A DNA stretch of 64,000 nt from Nitrosopumilus sp. Lineage in GTDB: Archaea; Thermoproteota; Nitrososphaeria; Nitrososphaerales; Nitrosopumilaceae. Shown here piece by piece: positions 33,958-43,956 of the stretch. Within the stretch, counting starts at the first letter, position 1, and each line of letters begins with the position of its first letter. The translations under genes and the position numbers were made by a program. Location of the stretch: NCBI RefSeq assembly GCF_025699125.1, contig NZ_JAILWC010000002.1, positions 62,001 through 126,000 on the forward strand. The letters are read 5' to 3'. The notes under the pieces are model-generated. The model was not told the origin of the DNA, did not search any database, and was given only the letters and a program-made list of their open reading frames with translations.

Positions 33958-35431
33958 GGCCCAAACTAATTACCGGAGTTGCAAATTCTACAAACTTAAT
34001 GAGCGGATCTGGATACACACCAAATCCTACTAAGAATATAGTTGAGAAGATCATTACTGCAATAATTGATTTTGGTTCTGCAATTCTTTTTTCTGATTCT
34101 CCTTCAAAGTACATTTTTCTTGTAATCCAACCATAGTAAGCAAGAGATAATGCACTGTTAAGAACTCCAGCAATTGCAAGCCAAGGAGCCCACCACAATG
34201 CAGAACTTGCATCCAATGCACTACCAAATAACATAAGTTTACTCCAAAATCCTGATAGTGGTGGAATTCCAGCTAATGCAAATAATGCAATTACCAAACC
34301 TAGAGCAGTTATTGGCATTCGTCTTCCAAGTCCTTTGAGTTTATCGATATTAGTTACTGCAAGCGTTGTAACAATTCCGGCTATCGCAATGAATGCAGCA
34401 CCTTTCATTACAGCATGATTCATAATTTGGTACAATGAACCTTGTAACCCAAGTGAACTATGTGGTGCAACTGCAAGTCCAATCAAAATATACCCTGCAT
34501 GAGCAATACTGGAATATGCCAACATTCTTGACAGATTCTTCTGCATAATCGCAGCAACGTTTCCTATAGTCATAGTCATTACAGCAATAATACCAAGAGC
34601 TAATGTCCAATCAAGATTTAGAACTACCATTCCAAGAACTACAATTCGAATTGTTGCTGCAAATCCAGCTTTCTTTGTTGCTGCTGCAAGGAGTGCAGTA
34701 ATTGGTGAAGGTGCGCCTTCATAAGTATCAGGTAACCACTGATGGAAAGGCACAAGCCCCATCTTGAATCCAAATCCTGCAATAAACATTCCAACAGAAA
34801 GTAAAGCAAGAGGCAATAGAGAAGGATCAAGTGTCGAATAACCCTGAATGACTTCTCCGATATTTGTAGAACCAGTCAATCCATATGAAATAGAAATTCC
34901 GTAAACTATGATTGCAGAGGATAATGCACCAAATAAGAAATACTTTAGAGCAGCCTCATTGGAGCTTGGATTCTTTTTCATGAATCCAACTAAAACATAT
35001 GTTGGAATACTCATAAGTTCCCACGCAACAAACAACATTACCAAATCAGTAGAATATGCTACTAACACCATACCAATCGTTGCAAGTAAAATTAGAGAAT
35101 AGTATACAGCAGGAGAATTATGTTTCCTCATGTAATTGAAAGAACCAACTGTGGTGAACAAGGCAACAATCAACATTGCTATTGCAAAGAATCCACCAAA
35201 TCCATCATCAACTAAAACATCTTCAGAGAAAAGAGCAGATGCAGAGACATTGTCGTTAATGAATTGATATCCAACATACCCTAAGGAGGCAATTAATGCA
35301 GCAAATGCAATTACAGCATAGAATGAATTAGAACCTTTTTCTTTTCTTGCAATACTAATTATAGGAAGAATAACCCCCACGGTACCCAATATTGCAATCA
35401 ATACCAATGGTGTCGAAGTAATTTCTAACAA
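33947..35431 (-). CDS. nuoN: NADH-quinone oxidoreductase-like complex I subunit N
   Basis: 494 residues, about 14 membrane helices, one of three antiporter-like proton-pumping subunits. The central YFLFGALSSAIIVYGIS, PFHQWLPDTYEGAPSPI and KKAGFAATIR (with pump Lys) are typical. It is the last gene of the complex I operon. Confidence 0.95.
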   Translation of the reverse strand: MLEITSTPLVLIAILGTVGVILPIISIARKEKGSNSFYAVIAFAALIASLGYVGYQFINDNVSASALFSEDVLVDDGFGGFFAIAMLIVALFTTVGSFNYMRKHNSPAVYYSLILLATIGMVLVAYSTDLVMLFVAWELMSIPTYVLVGFMKKNPSSNEAALKYFLFGALSSAIIVYGISISYGLTGSTNIGEVIQGYSTLDPSLLPLALLSVGMFIAGFGFKMGLVPFHQWLPDTYEGAPSPITALLAAATKKAGFAATIRIVVLGMVVLNLDWTLALGIIAVMTMTIGNVAAIMQKNLSRMLAYSSIAHAGYILIGLAVAPHSSLGLQGSLYQIMNHAVMKGAAFIAIAGIVTTLAVTNIDKLKGLGRRMPITALGLVIALFALAGIPPLSGFWSKLMLFGSALDASSALWWAPWLAIAGVLNSALSLAYYGWITRKMYFEGESEKRIAEPKSIIAVMIFSTIFLVGFGVYPDPLIKFVEFATPVISLGLMP

Positions 35432-35443
35432 TTCATCAATCTC

Positions 35444-37522
35444 CTATATCAACAATATCAGAACTACGAATAGCAGTCCTGCTCCAAATACGAATAGATA
35501 TGACTGTGATACACCAGTTTGGGTTCCTTGAACAACTCTTGCACTCCAACCAACTGCTTTTTGAACTCCATCATTCATACCGTAATCGATAGCTGTCTTT
35601 TCAAAGTATCTGAATATACCCCTTGCCAACCATAATGGTGCTACAACAAAGCACCAGTAGATAATTGCATTAAGATACCATCTGTTTAAGATAATTTTGT
35701 GAATTGCATAAAAGAAGATGTTAGAGTTAACAAACCTTACTGGATCAACCCATCTGCCAATATAGAAGATGTAACCTAATCCAATTCCAATTGCAAATGC
35801 AGCTAACGATGAACCAAGAGCAACAGGATTGAGTCCTTGCAAGAATTCAGGCAGAATTGATGCTTCTGCAGCTATATGCTCAGTGTGGATACCAAATGAA
35901 TGCTCAAGATAATCTGTAAACAAATGATGTAATCCTTCTTCAGTGGATAATCCAATCAATCCAATTCCAATTGTAAGCACTGCAAGAATTCCATATGGAA
36001 CCCACATTGATAATGACGCTTCATGAATATGATGTCCCTCTTCTTCCATCTTTTCAATATGTTTACTCTTCTTTCCAAAGAAGACCATGCCAATCATTCT
36101 TGTAGTGTAAAATGCTGTAATTACGGCAGTTAATACTGCAATTGCGTAAAGTGGAATTGCCCATTCGTTTCCTGATTCATATACTGCTGCAAATATTGCA
36201 TCCTTACTCCAGAAACCAGTTGAGATAAATGGTGCACCCATCAAACCTAGACCTGCAGCCCACATGAACGCATAAGTCTTCTTCATGTGTTTTCTAAGGC
36301 CACCCATATCGGTCATGAATCTAGAACCTACAATGTGCAATAGAGAACCCGCGGCCATGAATAATGAAGCTTTGAACATTGCATGTGAAATCAGGTGGAA
36401 AAATCCTGCAGTATAACCATCCACATATTGATGAGACAATCCCGCAACACCCATTGCCATCATCATATAACCAATTTGAGAACCAGTAGAATATGCAAGA
36501 ACTTTCTTAATTTCAGGATTGACCATTCCTTGTGTTGCCAACAACAAAGCAGTGATTGCACCAACCCAAGCAACAATCTCAAAGAACTGATCTGCCATAA
36601 TACCTGCAGCACCTAATGCAAAAACAAGCGGTCCAATTCTTGCAACTAAGAACACACCTGCTTTGACCATAGTTGCGGCATGAATCAATGCTGAAACGGC
36701 AGTAGGACCGGTCATTGCTTCTAAGAGCCATTCGTTTAGTGGGAATTGTGCAGATTTTCCTATCGCACCTCCAAACAGTAATACAAATGCAGGAACCAAA
36801 AGTCCCTGAGCAGACATTGCAGTTGCCCATGCAGTATCACCCATTAATTCTTTGAATCCAAATGTTCCAGCAAACAAAAATATCAAAAGCATACCTGCAA
36901 TCATCATAACATCGCCAACTTTGGTCATGATGAATGCCTTCATACCTGCATGTGTTGGAGCGTAGTAATCTAACATGCCAAGAACAGTTCGTCCTTCAAC
37001 ACCAACATGATCTTTCTTCTTATCTCTATACCAAAAGCTGATCAAAGCATATGATGCAAGTCCTACACCTTCCCATCCAAAGAATACTTGAAGTAAGTTA
37101 TCAGACAACACAATTAGCTGCATAGAGCCAATAAAGAACATCATCCAAAACCAGAATCTCGTGATATCTTTATCCCCTTTCATGTATCCTGTGCTGTATA
37201 TCATAATCAAGAAAGAAATCCAACCCACAACATTTGCCATGATAATTGAAAGTGGATCGGCTAATACACCACCTTTGAGACCAATTGATTCAATCCACAT
37301 TATTTGATGATGTAACTCATGAGCCTCTAAAGCAACTGGGATCATTGTTGCTGCAGATAATGCACTCATCAAAGCAAATGCAACTGCAACATATCCAGTT
37401 GCATGTTTTGATAATTTTCCAACAGCTGGAATAATCAGTGCAGCAGCAAATGGTAAAATCCAAACTAACCACGCACTGAGAGTTCCAACTTCAAATGGCA
37501 ATCCAAAAGATTCTGTAGCCAT
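35444..37522 (-). CDS. nuoL: Complex I subunit L
   Basis: 692 residues. The antiporter-like core has GWEGVGLASYALISFWY, SAQFPLNEWLLEAMTGPTAVSALIHAATMVKAG and a long C-terminal extension corresponding to the lateral helix and final membrane anchor. A proton-translocating membrane-arm subunit. It lies 3 nt after nuoM. Confidence 0.96.
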   Translation of the reverse strand: MATESFGLPFEVGTLSAWLVWILPFAAALIIPAVGKLSKHATGYVAVAFALMSALSAATMIPVALEAHELHHQIMWIESIGLKGGVLADPLSIIMANVVGWISFLIMIYSTGYMKGDKDITRFWFWMMFFIGSMQLIVLSDNLLQVFFGWEGVGLASYALISFWYRDKKKDHVGVEGRTVLGMLDYYAPTHAGMKAFIMTKVGDVMMIAGMLLIFLFAGTFGFKELMGDTAWATAMSAQGLLVPAFVLLFGGAIGKSAQFPLNEWLLEAMTGPTAVSALIHAATMVKAGVFLVARIGPLVFALGAAGIMADQFFEIVAWVGAITALLLATQGMVNPEIKKVLAYSTGSQIGYMMMAMGVAGLSHQYVDGYTAGFFHLISHAMFKASLFMAAGSLLHIVGSRFMTDMGGLRKHMKKTYAFMWAAGLGLMGAPFISTGFWSKDAIFAAVYESGNEWAIPLYAIAVLTAVITAFYTTRMIGMVFFGKKSKHIEKMEEEGHHIHEASLSMWVPYGILAVLTIGIGLIGLSTEEGLHHLFTDYLEHSFGIHTEHIAAEASILPEFLQGLNPVALGSSLAAFAIGIGLGYIFYIGRWVDPVRFVNSNIFFYAIHKIILNRWYLNAIIYWCFVVAPLWLARGIFRYFEKTAIDYGMNDGVQKAVGWSARVVQGTQTGVSQSYLFVFGAGLLFVVLILLI

Positions 37523-37525
37523 ATT

Positions 37526-39079
37526 CTAAACTCCCAACACTCCATTCATGTACGGAATAATTGTTTTGAAGAAAATATCTGGATAAATTCCAACCACAAT
37601 AGAGAATCCTGCCAAGACCATCATAGGGGCAGTCATGTACCAACTTCCTTCTTTTACATTTTCAAGATGCTCAGGAGTTTTACCAAAGAATACACGTTTT
37701 AGCATCCAAAGCATGTAAGACATTGTAAGTGCAGTTGCAACAAGACCCAAACCAAACGTTACTGCTCTAATTGTAGAACCCTCTTCAATTGCAGTCTCCA
37801 ATGCACCATAAAACAGAACCCATTCACCCATAAATCCACTAGTTGGTGGCACACCCATAATTGTTAACGCACCAATTACCGCACATACTGCTGTAATTGG
37901 CATCTTTCCTGCCAATCCTCCAAGTTTAGAAATACTACGCGTTCCAACTTTAACAATAATAATTCCAGCCATCATGAAGAGGATGCCTTTTCCTATTGCG
38001 TGTGTTACATACATCATTTCGGCACCTGAAAGACCTAGAGCAGACATTGAACCAATTCCAAACAAAAGATAACCCATCTGGCTTATACTGGAATATGCAA
38101 GAAGGCGTTTCAAATCATCCTGCATCAGTGCCATTGCACCACCATAAATCATTGTAACTAGTCCCCAAATGTGGAACCATATTGAAAGTTCTGCAAACGT
38201 TGCAGGTAAGAATTCAACAATTAATCTAAAAATACCATATGCGCCAATTCCGATCATCGCTGGAGACAATAATGCACTGATTGGTGTTGGTGCCGAACCG
38301 TGAACATAAGGAAGCCAGATGTGGAACATAAAGACAGCCAGTTTAACTCCAAGCCCTATTGCAATTGCTACTGCAGAAATCATAACAATATCTTGAGGAA
38401 TTTCTGATTCACGAATATCTACAAAATCAAAACTGCCTAGAGAAAGACCAATCATCAAAAAGCCCAATAGTAAAACAACTGCTCCAGCATGAGTCCAAAA
38501 CAAGAACATTAAACCAATTTTTCTTCTTGGTCCATCACCCCAAAGTGCAACTAAAAAGAAACCAGGAATCAACATCACTTCAAAGAAAATATAAAATTCA
38601 ATTAAATTAGTTGAGAGAACGGTTCCAAGCATTCCCATTGCAAAGACAAGATACAATGCAAAGTATAGGCCAGATTTAGCATTGACATAATTTGAAAGAG
38701 AGGATGATTCAACTACAGAAGTTTGGCCACTTGAAGATGCATTGACGTGGTGTTCTTCTTCAAACTGTTCATGGAATTTGTGAATCATGTATGGCTTTGA
38801 GTAAAGTACCAGGATTGTAGATAGCACATAAATCATTATTGCAAATGGTGATGCCAAGCCATCCAACAAGAAACCAAATTCGCCAAACTGTTCTGTCCAT
38901 GGATAATGTTCCTCTACAGTTCCAGAAAGTGCGGCATTAATTACAAGAACTGTGGTGTAAAGTAAAATTGCAAATGTAAACCACATTGCAGGTGTAGGAC
39001 CTACTTTTCTTCCAATGATGTAAGCAATTGGAGATAGAAGTAACGGCAAGAAAACTGCCTGTAATAACGCATATTCCAT
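37526..39079 (-). CDS. nuoM: Complex I subunit M
   Basis: 517 residues, about 14 membrane helices. Contains FYIFFEVMLIPGFFLVALWG, KLAVFMFHIWLPYVHGSAPTPISALLSP, and LLAYSSISQMGYLLFGIGSM, the signature of the NuoM/MrpD family. An inserted Ser-rich loop (NASSSGQTSVVESSSLSNYV) sits near residues 110-130, between the second and third membrane helices. It overlaps nuoK by 1 nt. Here nuoM precedes nuoL, the reverse of the E. coli order. Confidence 0.95.
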   Translation of the reverse strand: MEYALLQAVFLPLLLSPIAYIIGRKVGPTPAMWFTFAILLYTTVLVINAALSGTVEEHYPWTEQFGEFGFLLDGLASPFAIMIYVLSTILVLYSKPYMIHKFHEQFEEEHHVNASSSGQTSVVESSSLSNYVNAKSGLYFALYLVFAMGMLGTVLSTNLIEFYIFFEVMLIPGFFLVALWGDGPRRKIGLMFLFWTHAGAVVLLLGFLMIGLSLGSFDFVDIRESEIPQDIVMISAVAIAIGLGVKLAVFMFHIWLPYVHGSAPTPISALLSPAMIGIGAYGIFRLIVEFLPATFAELSIWFHIWGLVTMIYGGAMALMQDDLKRLLAYSSISQMGYLLFGIGSMSALGLSGAEMMYVTHAIGKGILFMMAGIIIVKVGTRSISKLGGLAGKMPITAVCAVIGALTIMGVPPTSGFMGEWVLFYGALETAIEEGSTIRAVTFGLGLVATALTMSYMLWMLKRVFFGKTPEHLENVKEGSWYMTAPMMVLAGFSIVVGIYPDIFFKTIIPYMNGVLGV

Positions 39080-39384
39080 TAGCCTTTCAAACTCCTAAAG
39101 TCTGCAATATCGACATTTTGATACATACGATAAGCAACAATAATCAACGATAACCCAACTGCTACTTCTGCCGCGGCAATTGCGATTGAGAATAAAGCCA
39201 AAGTCTGACCACCACTGTGAGGTAAAAATCTACCAAAGGCCACAAGGTTAAGATTTGCAGCATTGATGATTATTTCAACTGCAAACAACATTCGAATAAA
39301 GTTACGTTTTACTGCAAGACCGTAAATTCCTATGCCCAGTAAAGCAACAGATACAAGGGTAAAATCAACTAGTTCGCTGGTCAT
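39079..39384 (-). CDS. nuoK: Complex I subunit K
   Basis: 101 residues, three membrane helices. The start chosen is ATG 39384 (MTSELVDFTL); a frame-open ATG at 39399 lies deeper within nuoJ. The conserved buried Glu is in RMLFAVEIIINAANLN, and a second in AAAEVAVGLSLI. It couples the quinone site to the pump modules. Overlaps the nuoJ end by 20 nt. Confidence 0.94.
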   Translation of the reverse strand: MTSELVDFTLVSVALLGIGIYGLAVKRNFIRMLFAVEIIINAANLNLVAFGRFLPHSGGQTLALFSIAIAAAEVAVGLSLIIVAYRMYQNVDIADFRSLKG

Positions 39385-39877
39385 TCTCCACATCCTCACG
39401 TTTGGCTAAAACTAATGCGCCAGTTACAGAACCGGCTAAAATTAATCCCATCAATATCAATGCAGGCCAATAATAGGTCACAAAGTCTGTACCAATATCT
39501 CTAAAATCAACTGGAGGTTCATCAGTAGTCATTGTTTTTATTCCAGAATCTAGGAATACAGCTCCCAATGCAACCATGACTACTAACATTAATCCAATTC
39601 CTGCAAACTTTCTTCGTTTATCTTCAATTTTTTTGAAAATTAATTCTCTTTTTACTAACATAACAGTAAACAAAATCAAGACGGCTATAGAACCAACATA
39701 AACTGCCAATTGAAATAACGCAACAAATGGAGAATCCAACAAGAAAAAGAATCCCGCAATACCACCAAGGGTTCCCATTAAAGCAATTGAGCCATAAATC
39801 AATGATCTTAATTCAAGTGCGGCAATTGCTGAACCAATTGTTATTACGGTTAATGCTAAAAATACGGCATCAGCCAT
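39365..39877 (-). CDS. nuoJ: Complex I subunit J
   Basis: 170 residues from ATG 39877 (MADAVFLAL); upstream frame-open starts lie within nuoI. Five membrane helices. The family block PFVALFQLAVYVGSIAVLILFTVML contains the pi-bulge helix. The 5' end overlaps nuoI by 8 nt. Confidence 0.93.
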   Translation of the reverse strand: MADAVFLALTVITIGSAIAALELRSLIYGSIALMGTLGGIAGFFFLLDSPFVALFQLAVYVGSIAVLILFTVMLVKRELIFKKIEDKRRKFAGIGLMLVVMVALGAVFLDSGIKTMTTDEPPVDFRDIGTDFVTYYWPALILMGLILAGSVTGALVLAKREDVENDQRTS

Positions 39878-40367
39878 GTGTTGCACCTCTATCAGTAATC
39901 TGAATTTCGCTATCTTGAGCAACATATGGTTTTACAGCAAGTTGAGCAGGAGTATAGATCAAACCTTCTTTTGAAAATGAAGAAAGTTCATAATCATTTG
40001 TCATGTAAAGTGCATAAAAGGGACATGCATCGACACAAAGGCCACAGAAGACACATTTTCCATAATCAATTTGAGGCATGATGGATTTTTTATTTTGTTT
40101 TTGTTCTTCTGGGACTTTTACCATTGCAATAGCTTCTGCAACACCTTCACATGCTATAGAGCATAATTGACAACCAGTGCAGTGATCATGAAATAACATA
40201 TGACGACCCTTAAGTCCAGCAATTCCAACACCTGTTGAAGGATCAAATTGATATCCATCACCTACAAATTTTAATTTCTCTTCAGGATAACGAAGTGTAA
40301 ATCGCTTTACTGCAAGATGTTTAATTCCAGAGTTTAATGCGCGAATAATACCTGTTGCAGTTCCCAT
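39870..40367 (-). CDS. nuoI: Complex I subunit I (8Fe ferredoxin subunit)
   Basis: 165 residues with two [4Fe-4S] motifs: CTGCQLCSIACE and CVFCGLCVDACP. These pass electrons along the peripheral arm toward the N2 cluster. With NuoE, F and G absent from the operon, this is the likely entry point for electrons from ferredoxin or another donor. It shares one base with the nuoH stop. Confidence 0.95.
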   Translation of the reverse strand: MGTATGIIRALNSGIKHLAVKRFTLRYPEEKLKFVGDGYQFDPSTGVGIAGLKGRHMLFHDHCTGCQLCSIACEGVAEAIAMVKVPEEQKQNKKSIMPQIDYGKCVFCGLCVDACPFYALYMTNDYELSSFSKEGLIYTPAQLAVKPYVAQDSEIQITDRGATHG

Positions 40368-41665
40368 TATTGTAATCCTCCTGGTCCTAGCACTCCAGCG
40401 TAAAGCAAGCCTAGAGCAATAAAGATGTTAACGAATGCAAGACCAATTAGTTTGGTCCAACCAAGACTCAACAACATGTCAATTCTAATTCTAGGAAATA
40501 CACCTCTTGGCAATAATATGAAGAAGATTACTCCTACAGTTTTTAGAACAAACCAAAGTGTTCCATTAAGCATTTCTTGTGTAAATACAGGCAATCCAGG
40601 AATTTTGGCAGTAATTGGGCCCATTACAATTCCATCTGTAATGATTTCTGCAGGGAATGGAGGTACAACCATTGGACCATTCCACCCACCAAGGAACAAG
40701 ACAACAAACAATGCTGCAAATGCATAAAGTTTCAGATATGTTCCTAATTGAACAAGACCATACATCATTCCAGATAATTCAGTTAACCAACCAGCAACGA
40801 TTTCACTTTCTGCCTCTGGCAAGTCAAATGGAATTCTTTCTAGTTCTGCAAGCATGGTAATAAAGAAGACAACAGCACCAACGGGCAAAAATACAATCCA
40901 TGGGAAGCTAGATTGACTTGCTGCAATTTCAGACAAGTTTAGAGTTCCAGTTAGGATAACAACTCCTAACAAAGATAGAATTAACGGAATTTCAAATGAA
41001 ACCATCTGGAATAAAGCTCTGATACCACCAATGAAGGGGAACTTACTATTTGCAGACCATGCAGAAAGAATTGTAATGATTGGGAAAAATCCAATTACTG
41101 CAAACACTCCAAGTAAACCAAGATCTACATCTGCAACTACCCAACCTGGAGCAACAGGAATTAATGCAACAAATGCAGCAGCAGCACCAACAAACATCAC
41201 AGGGGCTGCCCAAAAAATTGGTTTGTCAGCTTTTGCTGGAATAATAATTTCTTTGGAGATTAATTTTAGTCCATCTCCCATTAATTGTAATATACCTTCA
41301 ACTTTTCCACAGTAAAAAGGGCCAACTCGTAATTGTAATTTTGCAAGCATTTTTCTTTCAACAAATATTGTACCTGCAGCAAGCAATGCTGCAAAACCAA
41401 ATCCTGGAAATGCCATTACTCTGAAAATATCAGTGGCCATGAATGCTTTGATGATTGGAAGTGTTCTAGATGGGTCTGCTATCCATGTGAGAGCAAGAAA
41501 TGGTGTAAGTAATTCACCATTAATTACTGGCATTTCAATTGCAAATAAAAGAATGGAAATTGCTGGAATGCCAACCAAAACTAAAAGTAATAATATCCAG
41601 AATGCATTGTCAAGCAGTGATTTGATAAATTCACTTAGTTTGAATTTTGGTGCAATTACGGACAT
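40367..41665 (-). CDS. nuoH: Complex I subunit H
   Basis: 432 residues. The family signatures are FVERKMLAKLQLRVGPFYCGKVEGILQ (quinone-site loop 1), ELERIPFDLPEAESEIVAGW (loop with acidic residues) and VFPRIRIDMLLSLGW. It forms the quinone chamber at the base of the membrane arm. The protein is longer than usual at its N-terminus (about 70 extra residues with one more hydrophobic segment). Confidence 0.96.
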   Translation of the reverse strand: MSVIAPKFKLSEFIKSLLDNAFWILLLLVLVGIPAISILLFAIEMPVINGELLTPFLALTWIADPSRTLPIIKAFMATDIFRVMAFPGFGFAALLAAGTIFVERKMLAKLQLRVGPFYCGKVEGILQLMGDGLKLISKEIIIPAKADKPIFWAAPVMFVGAAAAFVALIPVAPGWVVADVDLGLLGVFAVIGFFPIITILSAWSANSKFPFIGGIRALFQMVSFEIPLILSLLGVVILTGTLNLSEIAASQSSFPWIVFLPVGAVVFFITMLAELERIPFDLPEAESEIVAGWLTELSGMMYGLVQLGTYLKLYAFAALFVVLFLGGWNGPMVVPPFPAEIITDGIVMGPITAKIPGLPVFTQEMLNGTLWFVLKTVGVIFFILLPRGVFPRIRIDMLLSLGWTKLIGLAFVNIFIALGLLYAGVLGPGGLQ

Positions 41666-42808
41666 TTATCGGTCTGCCTCCACTGGCCAATAGTTAAGAC
41701 TCCAATAAACAGATGGCATGTTGCCAAGCTTTTCACCTTTGAGTAGATATGGTAATGCAATCAAGTTTCTAAAAGAACCAACACTCATCTTAAGTCTGTA
41801 TGGTTCTGTTTTCCCATCAGATACAATATAACATCCTAAAGAACCTCTTCCAGATTCAACCCGTTTATAGACTGAATTAAGTCCTTTACCTTTTGGATTT
41901 GGTTTTAGTTTAGTTCTAACAGATCCTGACTTGGGCATTTTTTGTAATGCTTGTCTAATGATATTACAACTTTCCATCATGTCAAGCCATGGAACTCTAG
42001 ATCGTGCATAAGAATCACCTTCTTTCATCACATTAGTGTGAACATCTAATTCATCGTAGACATCATATGGTTCTTTCAATCGAAGATCATAATCTACACC
42101 ACTTGCACGAAGTACAGAACCAGTTGTGCCAAGTCGAATAGCATCTTGACGGGAAAGAACACCAGTATCTCGAGTTCTAGAAATTAGAATCGGGTTATCA
42201 TAGAACACTGCAGCATATTCTTTGATACGTTTTTCAAAATAATTTACTTGGCGCAAACAAACATCTTCAAAGTTCGGTGGCAAATCATTTCTGACTCCAC
42301 CCGGAACAAAGTGTGCATGTGTAACTCTGGCACCAGTCATTTTTTCCATTAAATCAATTAAGAGTTCACGATCACCAGCTGGCCACATAAACATTGTAGA
42401 ATGGCCTAAGAAAATACCATAAATTGCCAGCCAATACATTGTGTAAATACATCGATTCAGCTCAGATGCAATTACTCTAACATACTTTGCACGTTCAGGA
42501 ACTTCAATTCCAACAATTTCTTCAACTCCTAAAACATATGGATAAAGAATATTACATGAATCATGAATTACTGGTCTTTCTAAGTGAGGAATATTTGTAA
42601 TATAGTTTCTATATTCTGCCATTTTTTCCTCACCACGATGAACATATCCCGGATCAGGATCACATGCAACAATATAATCACCATCAATTTGAACAATAAT
42701 TCTCATGTGACCAGAACCAGGATGTTGTGGTCCAACATTGAGAGTCATAATTCTCTCGTCAACTTTTTGGAGTGCTAATCCTGGAGGCAATTCAGTTGTC
42801 ATGTTCAT
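41666..42808 (-). CDS. nuoD: Complex I subunit D (49-kDa homologue)
   Basis: 380 residues. MTLNVGPQHPGSGHMRIIVQ and the quinone-binding His region GYVHRGEEKMAEYRNY are clear, as is the C-terminal ENPKG-like KPNPKGKGLNSVYKRVESGRGSLGCYIVSDG. In place of the NiFe-hydrogenase Cys ligands it has the usual complex I residues, so it is an oxidoreductase subunit, not a hydrogenase. The ATG overlaps nuoC (ATGA). Confidence 0.96.
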   Translation of the reverse strand: MNMTTELPPGLALQKVDERIMTLNVGPQHPGSGHMRIIVQIDGDYIVACDPDPGYVHRGEEKMAEYRNYITNIPHLERPVIHDSCNILYPYVLGVEEIVGIEVPERAKYVRVIASELNRCIYTMYWLAIYGIFLGHSTMFMWPAGDRELLIDLMEKMTGARVTHAHFVPGGVRNDLPPNFEDVCLRQVNYFEKRIKEYAAVFYDNPILISRTRDTGVLSRQDAIRLGTTGSVLRASGVDYDLRLKEPYDVYDELDVHTNVMKEGDSYARSRVPWLDMMESCNIIRQALQKMPKSGSVRTKLKPNPKGKGLNSVYKRVESGRGSLGCYIVSDGKTEPYRLKMSVGSFRNLIALPYLLKGEKLGNMPSVYWSLNYWPVEADR

Positions 42809-43392
42809 CTTCCCTTTATTGCAAAATCCTTTCTAAGTGGCGGTAAATCTGCCCAATCTTCTGGTAAAAGTAATCGTCTATTATCAGGATGTCCTTCAAA
42901 GTAAACCCCAAACATTTCAAAGATTTCTCTTTCATGAAATTCTACACTGTAAAAAACATCTCTTAGAGTTGGAAGTTTAGTTGCATCATTTCCAGGAATT
43001 GGGTTTTCTTCTCTTTGTGCCCTAGTTGACAAAACAAGAATCTGGCTTGCTAATGAAGAATCGGTATAAGATCCAATATGGTAAACAACTTCTATTTCTT
43101 TGTCTTGAGGGTAATCTACACCAGAAACAGATTCTACATGATCATAGTTTAATCCATCACGAATGAATTCAGCAACTTCATGAACATTTTCTCGTCCTAC
43201 ATTAATTCCAACTCTATTCACTTTAACAAATGTAACTTGAACTTTATCACCAAATTTTTCTACAATTTTTTCTGAAATTCCTTTTTCAAATGCAGGTAAA
43301 TCTACAGGTTTTTCTTCAGGTTTTTTTGTGGGTGGTGTAGATTTCTCTTCAGGTTTTACATCTACAGATGGTTTTTCAGAATCAGAACTCAT
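42805..43392 (-). CDS. nuoC: Complex I subunit C (30-kDa homologue)
   Basis: 195 residues. The NuoC signature DVFYSVEFHEREIFEMFGVYFEGHPDNRRLLLPEDW is complete. A Lys/Glu/Pro/Ser-rich N-terminal extension (about 1-32) is low-complexity. It is a separate protein, not fused to NuoD as in some bacteria. Confidence 0.95.
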   Translation of the reverse strand: MSSDSEKPSVDVKPEEKSTPPTKKPEEKPVDLPAFEKGISEKIVEKFGDKVQVTFVKVNRVGINVGRENVHEVAEFIRDGLNYDHVESVSGVDYPQDKEIEVVYHIGSYTDSSLASQILVLSTRAQREENPIPGNDATKLPTLRDVFYSVEFHEREIFEMFGVYFEGHPDNRRLLLPEDWADLPPLRKDFAIKGR

Positions 43393-43916
43393 TATACAAA
43401 CTTCCTAGCCTTCATTCTCTTGATTTTCTCTTGTAACAACATACATCCTTGGATGAGAGTTTCAGGTCTAGGTGGGCAACCTGGAACATAGACATCAACT
43501 GGAATGACTCCATCAATTCCTGGAAGTACATTGTATGAATCAAAATATAATCCTCCAGTAATGGCACAAGCTCCCATAGCAATAACATATTTTGGTTCTG
43601 GCATTTGATCATAAACTAATCTAAGACGTGGTGCCATTTTTCTCGTAATAGTTCCTTGAACAACAACTAGATCACATTGTCTAAGTGAACCAAATGCTTC
43701 TATGATACCAAATCTTTCAACATCATATCTAGGACTTGATGCTGCGCCAAATTCAACACTACAACAAGCTGTTTCAATATGGACAGGCCAGAGTGACCAA
43801 ATTCGACCCCAATTGATGGCATAGCCCAATGGTTTATCAATTGCTTTTTCTAAAATATCTCCTAACTTTCCGACAAAGACATTTGCGTTTTCTGGTGTAA
43901 CTAAATCTTTAAGCAA
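43392..43916 (-). CDS. nuoB: Complex I subunit B (N2 cluster subunit)
   Basis: 174 residues from TTG 43916 (read as MLKDLVTPENA). N2 [4Fe-4S] ligands are in ETACCSVEFGA (the two adjacent Cys), MGACAITGG and VPGCPPRPE. The frame stays open to ATG 44009, but that would overlap nuoA by 53 nt and add a charged stretch not typical of NuoB. A TATA-like tttatataaa at 43944-43953, about 30 nt upstream, supports the TTG and perhaps a separate transcript. Confidence 0.93.
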   Translation of the reverse strand: MLKDLVTPENANVFVGKLGDILEKAIDKPLGYAINWGRIWSLWPVHIETACCSVEFGAASSPRYDVERFGIIEAFGSLRQCDLVVVQGTITRKMAPRLRLVYDQMPEPKYVIAMGACAITGGLYFDSYNVLPGIDGVIPVDVYVPGCPPRPETLIQGCMLLQEKIKRMKARKFV

Positions 43917-43943
43917 TCTTATCCCATACCCCCGTAAATACAA

Positions 43944-43953
43944 TTTATATAAA
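43944..43953 (-). promoter_or_regulatory. Possible internal TATA box before nuoB
   Basis: The palindromic tttatataaa lies at the end of nuoA, centred about 32 nt before the chosen TTG start of nuoB. The spacing fits a leaderless archaeal promoter. It could also be coincidence in AT-rich DNA. Confidence 0.35.
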
Positions 43954-43956
43954 AAA